Under the pieces are notes generated by a model. That model had not been told where the DNA came from, searched no databases, and saw nothing but the letters and a program-made list of their open reading frames with translations. Both the position numbers and the translations under genes were made by a program. Shown piece by piece: positions 46,010-58,542 of a DNA stretch of 64,000 nt (positions are counted from its first letter, which is position 1; the number at the start of each line of letters is the position of its first letter). Source of the DNA: Hysterangium stoloniferum (taxonomy: Eukaryota > Basidiomycota > Agaricomycetes > Hysterangiales > Hysterangiaceae); assembly GCA_015178975.1 (NCBI GenBank), contig WHVD01000014.1:682001-746000 (forward strand), written 5' to 3'.

Positions 46010-47179
46010 CAGTCTGAGATCTTTATTGATATGTTGTTGACCAGTGGATGGATATCTTTTCAGTATTTCAGTTAATAGTTATTTATTATAGATTTTATTA
46101 TCAATCCTTACATTCTGTCGACCAGACATGAACCTGATTGTTCCAAAAATTGAGTTGGCGTATTTTGCACCTCGCCATAATTTGAACTAAGGCTATGGAA
46201 TTTTAGTTCAGTGGTGTTACAAGATACACATGAAGCTTACAAGGCATTTTGGACTACTTTATTTTACAACACATCTGCGTTCATAGAATGTGTTGAAGGA
46301 TGGTTTGAGCAATACAAAGATCTATGGGGTGTCTATAAGTCACATAAATGTGGAAAAAAGGCAACATGGCAGTTACAGTTCATTGGGAGCCAGTTGGCAT
46401 GTCAGATTGAGGGCATGAGCGATAGAACTGCGTGAACTGCTCAGATATAATGCACTGTAACAATATTTGACATGGAGCTCACGAATATCGACTGTGAGAA
46501 GACATTGGGGTTGTTGGTTGATCGAGCTGAATCGTACTGAAGAACCCCACAACATGGATTGATTGTGGAAGGGGCGGGGCAACGTTAAGGGATGGCCTGC
46601 ATGTTGCATGGACTGTATACTTATATTATATCAACAAATCAAAGGATTAGGATTTGGTTCTGTTCAAAGGCATTTATGCTTGTATCATTTTGACGTGTCG
46701 CCAAACAATTGCATTATAAGTTGTCCAGCCCGACTGACATGATAGATCAGCAAGCTGAGTCGAAGATAGTGAAGTGATCTCGAGGAGTCACTGGTAATAT
46801 ATTAGAGAGCCCTTATTAGTTCCGTCACAAAGAAGAGACTGAAGAATAACATTGTGCCCATGTTTCTCAGATCATTCCCCAGGTATTGAATCTGCCTCTT
46901 GTTGGTTACTTCCAACTTTTCTTTTTTCCCTGGATAATTGGGATTGACTTTAGGAAGTCTATGACCAATTACATCAGGAAAGTGGGAAGATCAATTGTCT
47001 AGAGCCAGAGCTAGCTACCTCGGCTAGACTCGGCTAGACACACTACTCAGTTTGCTAATATTTCATTAGTTGCAAATACTCTCTATTAAAGCTTACTATA
47101 GATCTAGGGAGTCTAGGGAGGCTAGGGAGTCTACATAATGGGTGTAGACATTCTCAAATCCCTGATGTACAAGCTAAAC

Positions 47180-47818
47180 TGTGAAGGGTATGCATATATC
47201 ATGATTGGACTGTGGAATAATATACATATTATAGTACTTTATTATCTAGTTTTTATTTCTTTTCTTTAACTTTCTATATCTTTCGAGCATACCCGTATTT
47301 CTTAGTTCGAAGTCTTGTGTATATCTATGGGCACTCTTGGTGCCAAATGACAGACACCTTTTACCCAGCAGACACCACCTCGTAACGACCCGACATCGAA
47401 TAGCGAGAGGTGTCAAGGGTAACATCTCAGCTACCTATAAAGGTAGTGTTTTCTTGCATACTAATAGTCTTTGGACTCAAACTGCGAAGGTCGAGTCCCA
47501 CTCCCAAGTCTTTGCGCTCATCGACACTATAGTCGACTCGCGCTGCTATATCTCTACCCTAGATATTCAGTCTTTCACTGACTATCTCTCTTACTTCTAG
47601 CCACAAGTTGTACTGTAAGGGTCAACTCTTCTTTTCTCCTGTCCTCATCGTCACAAGCAACTGTACAGTTGCTCTTGTGATGTGTAGTGTGTCTCTCTAC
47701 TAGTACTATCAGTCTAGTAATCTACTGTATTGTACTGGATGGTCAATACTTAATAATAGTAGTTGAATAAATACTATTCTTCGTATATCGAGCGGTCAGA
47801 ATCTATCGACTCTTCACA
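47180..47818. mobile_element. 639-bp solo LTR, TSD TAAAC
   Basis: TGTGAAGGGT...ACTCTTCACA with 7-base inverted ends, flanked by TAAAC at 47175-47179 and 47819-47823. The paired repeat copy at about 33780 is unoccupied. No related internal region is present in the window, so the family is not assigned. An 87-codon ORF inside is not considered a gene. Confidence 0.9.
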
Positions 47819-48256
47819 TAAACTGCAGATGTACATCCACCAGCTTGCCCTGATGGACACCTAGGATACTGTATGACAATGATAAGAAATAACCTCATCT
47901 TGATGGAAAAGCAGAAGACTCCACATCAAATTCAGCTAAATAATGTATATATGGGACTACCACGGCATCAAAAGCAGTATATTTCAGTAAAATTTATCTC
48001 AAAATATTTTCTAGCTGAGACTTGCAGAGGGGTCTCTTAATGCCTCAGCCAGTATATAACGGACATTCCATATCTCGCGATCTCTATCAGAATATTACAA
48101 GTATTCAACTACATATAGCAATATGCACCTCTCAAATTTCTTGCTGCTCTGACATGCCATTCAATCCTGTTAACAGTCGAGTGCCCCTAACCACCAAACA
48201 AGGATAGAAAATCTTGTCCACCACAGTAGATAAGTAACTGAATAGCCCAATACCGA

Positions 48257-48780
48257 GTTTATAGTCAATTGGTACCACTCCGATGTTCTTGAGGAGATCT
48301 GATGGCATCAAAAGTGAACCGACTCAATGGTTGGCTTGTCCTGCAAGTAGACCCCCAGCCACTCCATTAAACTAATAATATCCACAAACAGTATTGTATG
48401 CGATTCCGGCAAGTATGCTGCTGGACACCCATCATTACTTAGTATATTATGTATTATCGCGAATTTAAAAGAATGTCAACCTTTTTAACTATCAATAAAA
48501 GATTGAGGTAGCCAAGAAGAAAAAAAAAAGCGAGCAGCAGAGACAGAAGAGTATAAAGAGTTCTGGCACGAGCATCTGTCAAAATCAATCAATGTGACGG
48601 ACTTGACATTCCAAAATATGAGCTTTGAACTCTTTTGGAACGCACCATCACCGTGCTGCCCGTTCAATTGTTCGAAGTGGTAAGTATCCATATAAAAACT
48701 AGAATATGTATTCTAATATAATACCCTAATTATAGCTGCCGTTCAGAAATGCACAGTGACTGCACAAGATGTAGAATTGT
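48257..48780. other. AT-rich spacer without a recognisable gene
   Basis: Short ORFs only. A small poly(A) stretch lies at 48518-48530. Confidence 0.4.
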
Positions 48781-48806
48781 GAAGTACTTATTATCGTGCC
48801 ATTGCA

Positions 48807-49271
48807 TTGCAAGCTTCTGTGGAGCTCCAAAAGTCAACACCTAAGCATGCTCTGGAGTCTGGGGGAGATGTACAAAGGGCCTCAAAAAGGTTGTGCAAAA
48901 CAGAGATGGAGCTACGTGATAATTATTCCAGACTGCCTAAACTACAAAGCAGAAGTTCTGGCACTGTATTCAGACTGGCACTGAGCCATCCCAATGAACT
49001 CTTTGATCCAACAAAGCCATCCAATACTTACATCCTACACCCCCCACAGTATCCATCCCCATCCCCAGCATTCAGTGACAACTCCTCCTGCATTGTGTCA
49101 TCAAAGCAATGCCATAATGCAGGTTCCAGTCTGCTTTATCCCGAACAGATCCACAACCTCTTGCCCAAACACCATTCCATACCATACCCTGATGTTTCAC
49201 CATATCATCCAGTACCACCCCATCTTTCAGAAAACCGCCACAAAGGAACCGCCACAAAGGAACCGCAGTGA
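48807..49271 (+). CDS. Unrecognised ORF with C-terminal repeats
   Basis: A 154-codon ORF, starting MQASVELQKS, with a charged helical N-terminal part (residues 1-55) and a Pro/Ser/His-rich remainder. It runs into the 14-15-bp GGAACC(A/G)C minisatellite at its end. No domain is recognised. Position within repeats suggests a transposon-derived ORF rather than a host gene. Confidence 0.3.
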   Translation: MQASVELQKSTPKHALESGGDVQRASKRLCKTEMELRDNYSRLPKLQSRSSGTVFRLALSHPNELFDPTKPSNTYILHPPQYPSPSPAFSDNSSCIVSSKQCHNAGSSLLYPEQIHNLLPKHHSIPYPDVSPYHPVPPHLSENRHKGTATKEPQ

Positions 49272-49320
49272 AGGAACCACAGCAAAGGAACCACAGCAAA
49301 GGAACCACAGTGAAGGAACT
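49236..49320. repeat. ~15-bp minisatellite (AAAGGAACCRC units)
   Basis: About six imperfect units of GGAACC(G/A)C(C/A)(A/G)CA(A/G)(A/T)(A/G)AA in tandem. Confidence 0.75.
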
Positions 49321-49849
49321 GAACATAGATGGTGCCAGGGGAGGCAATGCTGGGAGAAGAAATGATATGAAAGAATACATTTAGATTATCACGCTAGTCC
49401 TTTTGAATGGTTCTTGTTCTCATGAGATTGCAAATTTTGATAATCATTCTCGACATTTTATGATTTTATGACAAGGTTCTGCAAGTACAGGGCTACCCAT
49501 AACCTCAATCAGTAACCAACACTTTGCAACAAACATAGCAATAATATATCTCCCCAAGCCGGCCCCAAATCCATAATCTATTTTGTGTCCTTGCAATGCT
49601 CATCCCAACTGTCTGTCATGTGTCCTGATCCCAGACTTTCCAAATTGCATCGGCGCCGGCACTAACGATGGTGGAAACAAAGGATGAAAGGATATGTAGT
49701 ACATGCATCTCTGGTGGTAAGGATGTGGTTATGTTGCACACAAGGTGGCCGGCTGAGGTTCACACATTTCGATGTACACTGGAGATGTGATAAGTTTTAC
49801 ATGTCCTTCCACATTGTAAAGGGTGTATGTTCAGCTCACCTGTCTGATG

Positions 49850-50335
49850 AACTTGCGATACGACAGCCGTTGGTGGGTTAGATGGTTTGAAAGGCTAGAG
49901 GAAGTTTGAGGTCTAGCGCAAAGGAAAGGATGTGTTTCAGCACCGAACAGAATGAGATGTCACAAAGGGCATTACCTGGTTGAAGTTGGGGCCAACGGTA
50001 AAGATGTACGACTTGTGACACGATAGCCATTGGTGGGTAGGATGGTTTGAAAGGCTAGCGGAAGTTTGAGGCCTAGTGCAAAGGAAAGGATGTGTCTCAG
50101 CACTGAACAGAACGAGATGTTACAAAGTGCATTACCTGGTTGAAGTTGGGGCCAATGGTAAAGATGTACAACTTGTGATGCAATAGCCGTTGGTGGGTAG
50201 GATGGTTTGAAAGGCTAGAGGAAGTTTGAGACCTAGTGGGAAGATAAGGGTGTGTTTCAGCACTGGACAGAATGAAATATGACACAGGACATTACCTGTT
50301 TGAAGTTGGGGCCAGCAGTAAAGATGTATGAGATC
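49850..50335. repeat. Three ~160-bp tandem repeats
   Basis: Units start GCCGTTGGTGGGTAGGATGG and contain GGCTAGAGGAAGTTTGAG, GACAGAATGA and ACCTGGTTGAAGTTGGGGCC. They occur near 49863, 50027 and 50186. Non-coding. Confidence 0.85.
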
Positions 50336-51427
50336 CTCAATGGAGAAGGAGAACGGCCTCGATAACGGCACTGTTGTTAAAGGGGGTACGTCGCTTGTCG
50401 ACCTTCCTGTAGCACGTTTGTAAACCAATGTTGCCCATTTTCATCAACTCAGCACTGGACAAGTGCTATTAGTCAATATCTGAAGCGTGCATTATGTGTT
50501 ATGCCAACTAAGGCCATACGTCACAGTAAATATTGGCCCCCTCATTTTGCAGGAGAGTCTGGGGGACATATGTCCAGCAGCTCTTCCGAAGTGATCACAT
50601 CGCTTGTGAATGTCCAGATCTGACCGCCAACATGCCGAGTGGTACCAATTGACTGAACATTGGTCTGAGTGATATTGTTGGTTATAAACGCATGGGGGTC
50701 TCATGCGTAGCTACGTATTAGAATGAAGAAGGGAGGTGGATGTGAGACACAAGAAGTGTGAGAGCTCAGACACAGACACAGACACGAACAAGCGAATGCA
50801 AATTTCACCAGCACGCACTACGGACCCACAATGGTACACACCTTGTAACTACTGTGCCGAGTCACTAAATCTAACACTACGGGGATTAGAACAAGAGCGG
50901 TAATGAATGTGGGTAATAATGACCCCAGTCACTATTACCCAAAAATCTAACACTTGCCACTTGCCCAGCTCTTGATGATAATAACAATTTGAAGGATGCT
51001 CCTGAGATGGGATGGTCTTACAGTCCCAGCCCCATTCCTCCTCATGAACCGGCAAAGGGAGATTTCCAGCACCTTCGGACCCTGAGCCTGGGTCTGAGAC
51101 ACCTAGGTCAAAGTGGACGGCAACCTGGAGGCCGACGACAAGACCGACTCTGAAGGGTGATGAGGTGCATCTCCTCACACACTAACCTAACAAGCCCGCC
51201 GCTCTGTGAGTGAGTTGGAGGTTCGTCCCGCCATCCCAGTCAAAGACGACTTCAACGTCCTTTTGCTGCAGCAGAGCCGGTTGCGCTCTCGCAAATTTTC
51301 TTCTGATATGAAGTCCCACAGGCACCCTATAATACCACAGCTGGCTTCCACGAGCTAGTCGCAATCCTTGCACGATATTCTCGTTCATGTGGTTAGCCCT
51401 CTAACACATGATGGTTAATGCGGGGGT
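50336..51427. other. Region with a dispersed repeat, no recognisable gene
   Basis: About 50690-50955 pairs with 18487-18600. Minus-strand ORFs at 51388-51182 (start MNENIVQGLRLARG) and 51178-50849 are open, but I recognise no family and cannot join them convincingly. Confidence 0.4.
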
Positions 51428-52150
51428 GACTGTAGTTCACAATCTGTTTAGCAATTTCGTAGGCCTAGTATTCGGCTTATGCAACTTTGTAGGTTTCTCG
51501 ATTCCGTAACTCAGAATTGCCAATTGCATTTTTGTTCTGTCCCATTCATGGCCAGGTCGCACCCTTCCCGCCGACGGAGACCCGTCGAATGGAGTGTAAC
51601 TATGTTTTCATCGTGGGTGGCTACATACTGACATTGTGTCCGGTCGACCCTGCCCGGGCGCGTCGAATTGTGTGTAATCATCTAACGTGTTTGTTTCTAG
51701 AGTCTCGTAGTCTTTCGGGTTTGTCCTCCCCCTTATTCTTACATCCGACTGCAATTGCAAGTCCGGACGAACCGTCAACAAATTCAAAAGTCACTTTCCC
51801 GGTACGCCATTTGACACCGGTACTTTATTTGCTTTTATTACTTTTGGCATGACTCAAACATTCTCGAGTCCTGTCTTCCAATCCATTACCTATTGCATAT
51901 TGTCTTGGCGTTGATGTACCCAAGGGAATGGAATTCTCTGTGTGGCGCAAAAAGCTCACGTGAATCTTTACTGTTTTATTGAAGATGTGTTTCCTATAAT
52001 ATCAATGCTTTTTTGGAGCTATTTTATATCTATCAGTACTTTCACCCTAGGCTCTCGCGTTTTTATGCTCCGTTGATTTGGGAAGCTCAGAGGTGCATTA
52101 TTTGATTCGTTATTTTTTAAATGACTACGTATTCCGCTGAAGTCCCTTCA
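51428..52150. repeat. Dispersed repeat, uninterrupted copy (pair of 38446-39915)
   Basis: Collinear with the split copy. It preserves the target of the solo LTR near 51650 and the target of the TRIM-like element near 52150. Confidence 0.85.
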
Positions 52151-52671
52151 CCGTCAACGAATTCAGGATGCTGATACTTTACCTGGCATGAATAATTTTT
52201 ACTCCCGGGATGCTGCCCTTCAGTTCCGTCCCTTCTCTATTCTATTCCTTTGCCTTCCTCTCCTCGTGCCATCCAAGCACCACCGCCCACCACACTGTGG
52301 ATACACAGTCACGGGAGTGGAAAGGAACGAATATTTGACAGGAAGGAGTGTCACTGCGAAGTCACTTGCCCTAGTCCTGTCACGCGGGGTGATAGCCATC
52401 TGGACTTGATGGGCGAGGCTGAGAAACACCTCCAGAGGTGTTCCCGATGTTCCTGTTCCTAATAAACAATTAACCCAGCCACACGGTCTACCAAATCATC
52501 GGGCATTGGCGTTCTAGTCTGCCGCCTTAGGAACATCAAGTAGAGTTAGAATTGATAATGATGCTGTTACGGTTTTTTTTTTTCATTTCATCGCACATTT
52601 TATTCTAATTATAAATTTAAATAAATCCCAAGAAATCATGAATCAACTCCATACGACCAGTTGCAGACATA
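52151..52671. other. Downstream flank of the dioxygenase gene
   Basis: Short ORFs only. A T run (52568-52578) and an AT-rich stretch lie within about 100 bases of the stop codon of the minus-strand gene and may be its 3' end region. Confidence 0.4.
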
Positions 52672-53424
52672 TCAAGCTCCCACTGATACCCCAATGCTCT
52701 CAAGGTACTCTTTGCGGGATGGACTCACATCAGTCTCAGGACCTCTGCTGAATGCAACCCGTTTGGGCTCTTCCTGAGTGAGAATATCAATGTAGAATTC
52801 TCAACCAATTATAAATGAAACGGACTTTGAACAAAAGAACTGCCTTTATGGCATCGGTTTCGTCAAGAGTGAAGCGGTGATACATGCCAGCTGGGATCAC
52901 CAAAAGATCACCCGCTGACAGTGGGAGACGGATCCAAGCCTCGGTGGGGGTCTCTGTAGCAGGACTTAGTAATCTGAAGACACTCGTGTGGCGGCTTCTC
53001 ACCTCGCACATCCGAGAAACCGCTGCCATCAAGAATGAAGCGAATTTCATCATGTCCGTGCATATGTCTTCATGAGATGCTATCAGCTTTAACTAAATGC
53101 GCACTTTCTACGGACTCACTCATCGAAGAAAGCCTTCGTATTTGCTTCAAATGCCTGTCAGGGATGTTGGACCGGTGAGTGTCGTGTAGAACGCGAAGAC
53201 CTTACCTCCCCTAAGCCAGCTTTGGATACATCGATGACGTCTCTGTACTTGTATCCGTGTGTCCTGGCGACCTCATCAATCGTGGGCTCATGACCTTCGA
53301 CAGGAATGTGCCAATGCTTCAAACCGAGCTTCTGGAGGGTCTCCTCGCTCACTGGACGAGATGGAACATAGTCATGGGGGAGGCGTGGGTCTCCGGGAAG
53401 ATTGTCAAAGTAGTAGGCGTGCAT
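52672..53424 (-). CDS. ADI1: Acireductone dioxygenase (methionine salvage)
   Basis: Cytosolic metal-dependent cupin enzyme that oxidises acireductone to formate and the 2-keto precursor of methionine (Fe form). Five exons on the minus strand: 53424-53206, 53154-53120, 53067-53003, 52953-52826 and 52773-52672, giving 182 aa, the usual family length. The start MHAYYFDNLPGDPRLPHD is typical. The metal ligands are all present: H86, H88 and E92 in HMHGHDE, and H132 in GMYHRFTLDE. The C-terminal RGPETDV...RKEYL block is also conserved. Intron phases are consistent across all joins. A nonsense reading appears if the third exon is started earlier, which fixes its acceptor at 53067/53068. It is the only housekeeping gene in the repeat-rich centre and appears intact. 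Confidence 0.93.
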
Positions 53425-54125
53425 GGTAGTGAAGAGGATGTGAGGAGTAGATACAGAGGAGAATATTAGTGAATGTGAGCAACTACTAATGCTTAAATAC
53501 CTCGTGGAGATACCCCCAAGTTAATGTGGACGAACTCCGGCTAAACATCGAGGTAGTCCGTACGGGTCACAAATACAGGTACAAATGGGAAAAACGAAAA
53601 AAGCCCCTGATCTATGATGTCAAAGGATCCTTTGTGGAGGTAGAGTGGGAGATAACCCAGCCAACCACCCAATCGGATCCCTACCCGATTTTGGATCCGA
53701 GGCCTTTCCAGTGTATGCGCTCCCACTCCCGCCGGGTATGACACACCATGTGAGGTTAGGCACCATTCGTGCACGAATGAGGGCGTACACAAGGGAATGG
53801 TGAAACGGAAATGCGGGTAGGGAGGTCTGGCCGGCGGCCGAAGAAGATAATTTTCAAATAAGGAGGGAATGTTTGGGTAATAATATTGCCCCTTTGACTT
53901 CTCATTGGGCTACTGTTATTAGGAACTCTTAGTGAGTGTCAACTTCACTAAATGGCTCGCGAAGCACGAACTATACAGTTGTTCGGTATGTGCTGTGTTC
54001 CGGCTTACCAATAGTAGTTGACCTAACTGTATCACTTCAACAGCTACCGTTAAAAAAAAACAATAGTATTACTCTTCTACTCTTCAGGAGCATTCGATTG
54101 GGAAAATCAATCTTCCCCGACAACT
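53425..54125. other. Upstream region of the dioxygenase gene
   Basis: Promoter-side flank. No TATA box at a convincing distance and no further gene are seen. Confidence 0.4.
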
Positions 54126-56068
54126 GCCAGTGTGTACGTGACAGAAGTTACCATGGGGATTGCGGCCCAGAGTGGATGTCCAATTTTCCAGCTGCACCTG
54201 GGCGTACAACGTTCTTTCGCACGCAGGTCGGCCGTTCACGTAGGTCGGCCGTTCACGTCCGAATGACGCTTCGCACATGCTCTTTCTTGCTCGCGTGAGC
54301 TTTGGTGTGCTAACAAGCCCGGATTTTCTTAAATCACGAACGCTTTCCCGATCCCGGCCGCTAAAGCTAAACACCGGGATCCGAGAGAATTTACCACCTA
54401 TTCCCAGAGTTCCAATATTTAGTTTAACTTTGGCAGGACGATCAGCGGTGGGAAGTGTAATGGTTTAGAGTCAATTTTAATATCTTTTTTGCTTGTTCGG
54501 CCCTTGGTCATCATCATTTTTCTCCCCTAGCATTGTATTTTTCCACACTACCACATTGCAAACAGCAACGCTGCTATATGTAGTTATTTAAATTTAATAT
54601 CTGATTTGTTCTATAAATCTTTTTATCATTCTTAAAGCTCGCTCACTTGGACTCCCGGTGCCTTCAGCAAATACTGAATTATAACTACCTTTATCTAGTC
54701 CTTTCACCTACTTTTATTACCTAGTTCTTATTCTTGTATCTATCATCAATATTAGTTATTTGGAAGACTGCGTTCAAATACTGAGTTCTTATTCTTGTAT
54801 CTGGCACTCTCATTTCTCACATTCAGAGCATTGGATTGGAGTTTGATATGTCTAAACCGGACGTTTGGGGTTGATTAATAATGCCTTGAGATTGCGGCGA
54901 CTCCAGCCGGAACGAAACCAGCCGCAGCATCAAAAACTTGGCGCCAATGAACAACCCTATTACTCACGGTGAATGGACCTTCTGGCAAGTACTTGACCTT
55001 GGTCTTGAGCGGGACCATGAGAATGAGATTTGAACACTCGAGTTTCTGGTTCAATTACTCTGTATGTCTGGTTATAACATACTTACTAAGGGTATGAAAG
55101 CGTAAATATACACTGGAAAGGGCCCTCTTACCGGGATGCCGGCTCAGGATACTACAGTAACGCACAGTAGCCGCTCCACTTTGAGGATCAGACATGATTT
55201 CCTCTGTTCTCATCCAGTCTTAGTAAGCGAGATGTCAGGTTCAGGGCGGAAGCACCAGAAGCCGCGTACCCATATATATATTTAGTCATAATTTTGGCCA
55301 TTCTGCAATATAGATCATCATTTCATGTCGTGACCGATGGGATAATTTCATAACTAACTCAAAGCTTTCAAATAACTTGTTGTCTAAATTTAAATGTCCA
55401 CGTGCCTCTCTGTAAACTTACCAATTCCCATCATCTTAGCACTCTACATAATATTGAATGCCTCAAAACAATTCAACGTTTTTAATATGCCTATGGTGGT
55501 GTATATGTCGTAGAGGCAGACTTGTCTCAATAAATTTGAATGTGAGTTTAAATTTTCTACGTTTCGTTTCAAAAACAATAAAAAAACTATCATGAACATA
55601 GTTGATATAATTAACGGGGTGCTAGTTCAAATTACAGACAAAATATTTATTTTTTAATAAGGACAATTGCACATGAATCCTCTTCAGGAAGCCGACAGAG
55701 GCATCTGCAAAGCCCCATATTCTTCAAAGGACATGATAGAGCCAGACCTCTTGCATGTATTAAAGCTGTTCTTAGTGCTTTTGGAATAACGGAACTACTA
55801 ATGTCTTAGTAGCAAGTTCTGGAGCGATCTTAACAGAACGATTCCATCCGAAGGTGGCATTCTCTGAGAGCTCATTGGTTTCACGGACCCTATTTGACGA
55901 CAGGCTTTCACTTAGAGAACATGTAATTACTCCCCAAAAGCCCGTCAGAACATGCATCTGTCGCCAGAACCGTTCGCAGTATATGATCCACCCGCCCAGG
56001 CTCGGGGGTCTAGAGTTCCGCTGAGCATCCCGACGGTAGCTCTTAGACCGGTCCCCGCATTACACGGC
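54126..56068. repeat. Tandem duplication, copy A (non-coding)
   Basis: About 1.9 kb repeated directly at 56070-58399. Matching landmarks are CGTTCTTTCGCAC(A/G)CAGGT, GCACATGCTCTTTC, ACTCCCGGTGCCTTCAGCAA, GGACAATTGCACATGAATCC and TAGACCGGTCCCCGCATTA. Divergence is moderate. No protein is recognisable in either copy. An internal 16-base direct repeat (AGGTCGGCCGTTCACG) occurs near 54226. Confidence 0.85.
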
Positions 56069-56069
56069 C

Positions 56070-58399
56070 AGTGTGCACAGAACATAAATTACCACGGGGA
56101 GTGCGGCCTAAAATGATTGTCCACTTTTCCAGTCCCCTTGGGCGCAAAACGTTCTTTCGCACACAGGTTGGCCGTTCACGTGCGAATGACGCTTCGCACA
56201 TGCTCTTTCGTGCTCGGGTGAGCCTTTGGTGCGCTAACGGCGCACAACACGTGCTGTGGCATATGCAAGGGGTAGCGAGTATACAAGCCCCGGATTGGAT
56301 TTTCTTAAATCACGAACGCTTTGCCGATTCCGGCGGCTAAAGCTAAAACACCGATCCGAGAGTATTCACTACCTAATCACAGAGTTCCAATATTTACTGT
56401 AAATTTGGCAGGGCGATTAGCGGTGGGAAGTATAATGGTTTAGAGTCAATTTTAATCTCTTTTTTGCTTGTTCGGCCCTTGGTCATCATCATTGTTTCCA
56501 CACTACCACATTGCAAACAGGAACGCTGCTACATGTAGTTATTTAAATTTAATATCTGATTTGTTCTATAAATCTTTTCATCGTTCTTGAAGCTTGCTCA
56601 CTTGGACTCCCGGTGCCTTCAGCAAATACTGAATTATGACTACCTTCATCTAATCCTTTTACTTACTTTTATTACCTAGTTCTTATTCTTGCATCCGGGA
56701 CTCTCATTTCTTACATTCAGAGCATTGGATAGAGCTTGATATGTCTCCAACCAGTGGTCGTTTGGGGTTGATTTATCATGCCTTGAAATTGCGGCGACTC
56801 CAGCATCGAAACATACCCGCGCTCCGGAACGAAAACAGCCGCAGCATCAAACACTTGGCACTAATGAACAACCTTATTACTACTACGGTGAAATCACGGT
56901 GAATCCAACCTGTGGACCTTCTGGAAAGTACTTAGCGCTGGTCTTGAGCGGGACCGTGAGAATGAGCTTTGCACACTCGAGTTTCCGGTTCAATTACTCT
57001 GTATGTCTGGTTATAACATACTATTAAGGGTACGACAACGTAACTATACAACTGAGCAGCGCCACTTAACGGGATGCCGGATCATGGCGCGCACGGTACC
57101 CGCTCCACTCTAAGGATCATACATGATCTCATCTATTCTCATCCAGTCTTTGTACGAGGTGTCAGGTTCAGGGCTGAAGGACTAGAAGCCGTGTACCCGT
57201 ATATATATTTAGTCACAATTATGGCCATTTTGCAATATAGAACATTATTTCATGTCGTGACTGATGGGATAATTTCATAATTTGTAACTTAAAGCCCTCA
57301 AATAACTTGTTGTCCAACTTTAAACGTCCTAGTTCCTCTGCAAGACTCTACAAGACCATTCAGGCAGTAGTCACAGCCGTAAACTTACCAATTCCTATCA
57401 CCCTGGCGGTCTATTTAATATTGAATGCCTCAGAACGATTCCATTTTTCAATGTGCCTATGCTAATGCATATGCTGTGGAGTCAGACTTGCATCAATAAA
57501 TTTGAATACGAGTTTACATTTTCTACGTTTGGTTTCAAAAACAGTAGAAAGGTTGCCGTTGACATTGTTGATATAATTTAACTGAGTGAAAAGCGAACTG
57601 ATGGAATTGGAAAACACCCCAAGCATACGACCGAATTAATCGCATCAGTCAAATATTTTCTCTAGCTGCTCTTTCCTACACGTCAGGGAGTTCTAGTTCA
57701 AATTAGACAAACAAAATATTTATTTTTGATATGGACAATTGCACATGAATCCTCTTGAGGAAGCCGAGAGAAGCATCTGCAAAGCCCCATATTCTTCAAA
57801 GGACATGATAGAACCAGACCTCATGCAGATGTAAAAGCTGTGCTTAGTGCTTCTAGAGTAACGGAACTACAAATGTCCTAGTAGCAAGTTCTGCAGCGAT
57901 CTTAACAGAACGATTCCATCCTAAGGTGGCATTCCCTGAGAACTCATCGGTTTCACGGACCTTTACCATTTGCCTGCCTTGTCTTGTCTAGCACTCGACT
58001 TCTTGACATCGATCCAAGGTACCACCTTGAGAGCTCTCGGGGAAGTAGTGAGTAATTCTCCTTTGAACACTCCCCCTTCCCATGAGGTTGGGAAAATGTT
58101 CTCGGTGAAAGATTATTGTAATCGAAGAATCCTGGAAAGCCTGTCTGAACAAAGCTGATCCAGCAACGTTATATGGTGGAAACCCATAAGCCCAATAAAA
58201 GGACAAAATCCATAAGTGACGCTTAGAGAACATGTAAGTGACGCTTAGAGAACATGTAACTACTCACCAAAAGCCCGTTAGAACATACATCTGTCACCAG
58301 AACCGTTCGCAGTATAACCGGTCCATCCGCCCAGGCTCCGGGGTCTAGAGTTCCGCTGAGCATCCCGAGGGTAGCTCTTAGACCGGTCCCCGCATTAAA
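56070..58399. repeat. Tandem duplication, copy B with a ~250-bp extra block
   Basis: Second unit of the pair. It holds an extra block at about 57965-58220 absent from copy A, and a 21-base direct duplication (CTTAGAGAACATGTAAGTGAC) at the right edge of that block. Confidence 0.83.
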
Positions 58400-58542
58400 C
58401 GCGTTTGCGACAATGCGCTCCCCAACACTTCAGGTGCTTCCGGAACAAGACATTGGCTAACTGTATCCTCAACCTTGGGCTGCGCGGAAGGTCAATTTCA
58501 GTGTCTTGTGACAGCAAGGCAAAAAAAAAATGAATGCAATGT

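Larger units (their letters stand above)
45841..48256. repeat. Segmental repeat copy B (pair of 27060-28043 plus 33437-34246)
   Basis: Both halves are contiguous here, joined at about 46825, which shows the unit was continuous before the LINE and transposase block entered copy A. It contains the truncated start of the two-finger ORF (to 46009) and the solo LTR at 47180-47818. Confidence 0.85.

Noticed and set aside
47337..47600. 87-codon ORF
   Set aside because: Lies wholly inside the 639-bp solo LTR; likely chance.
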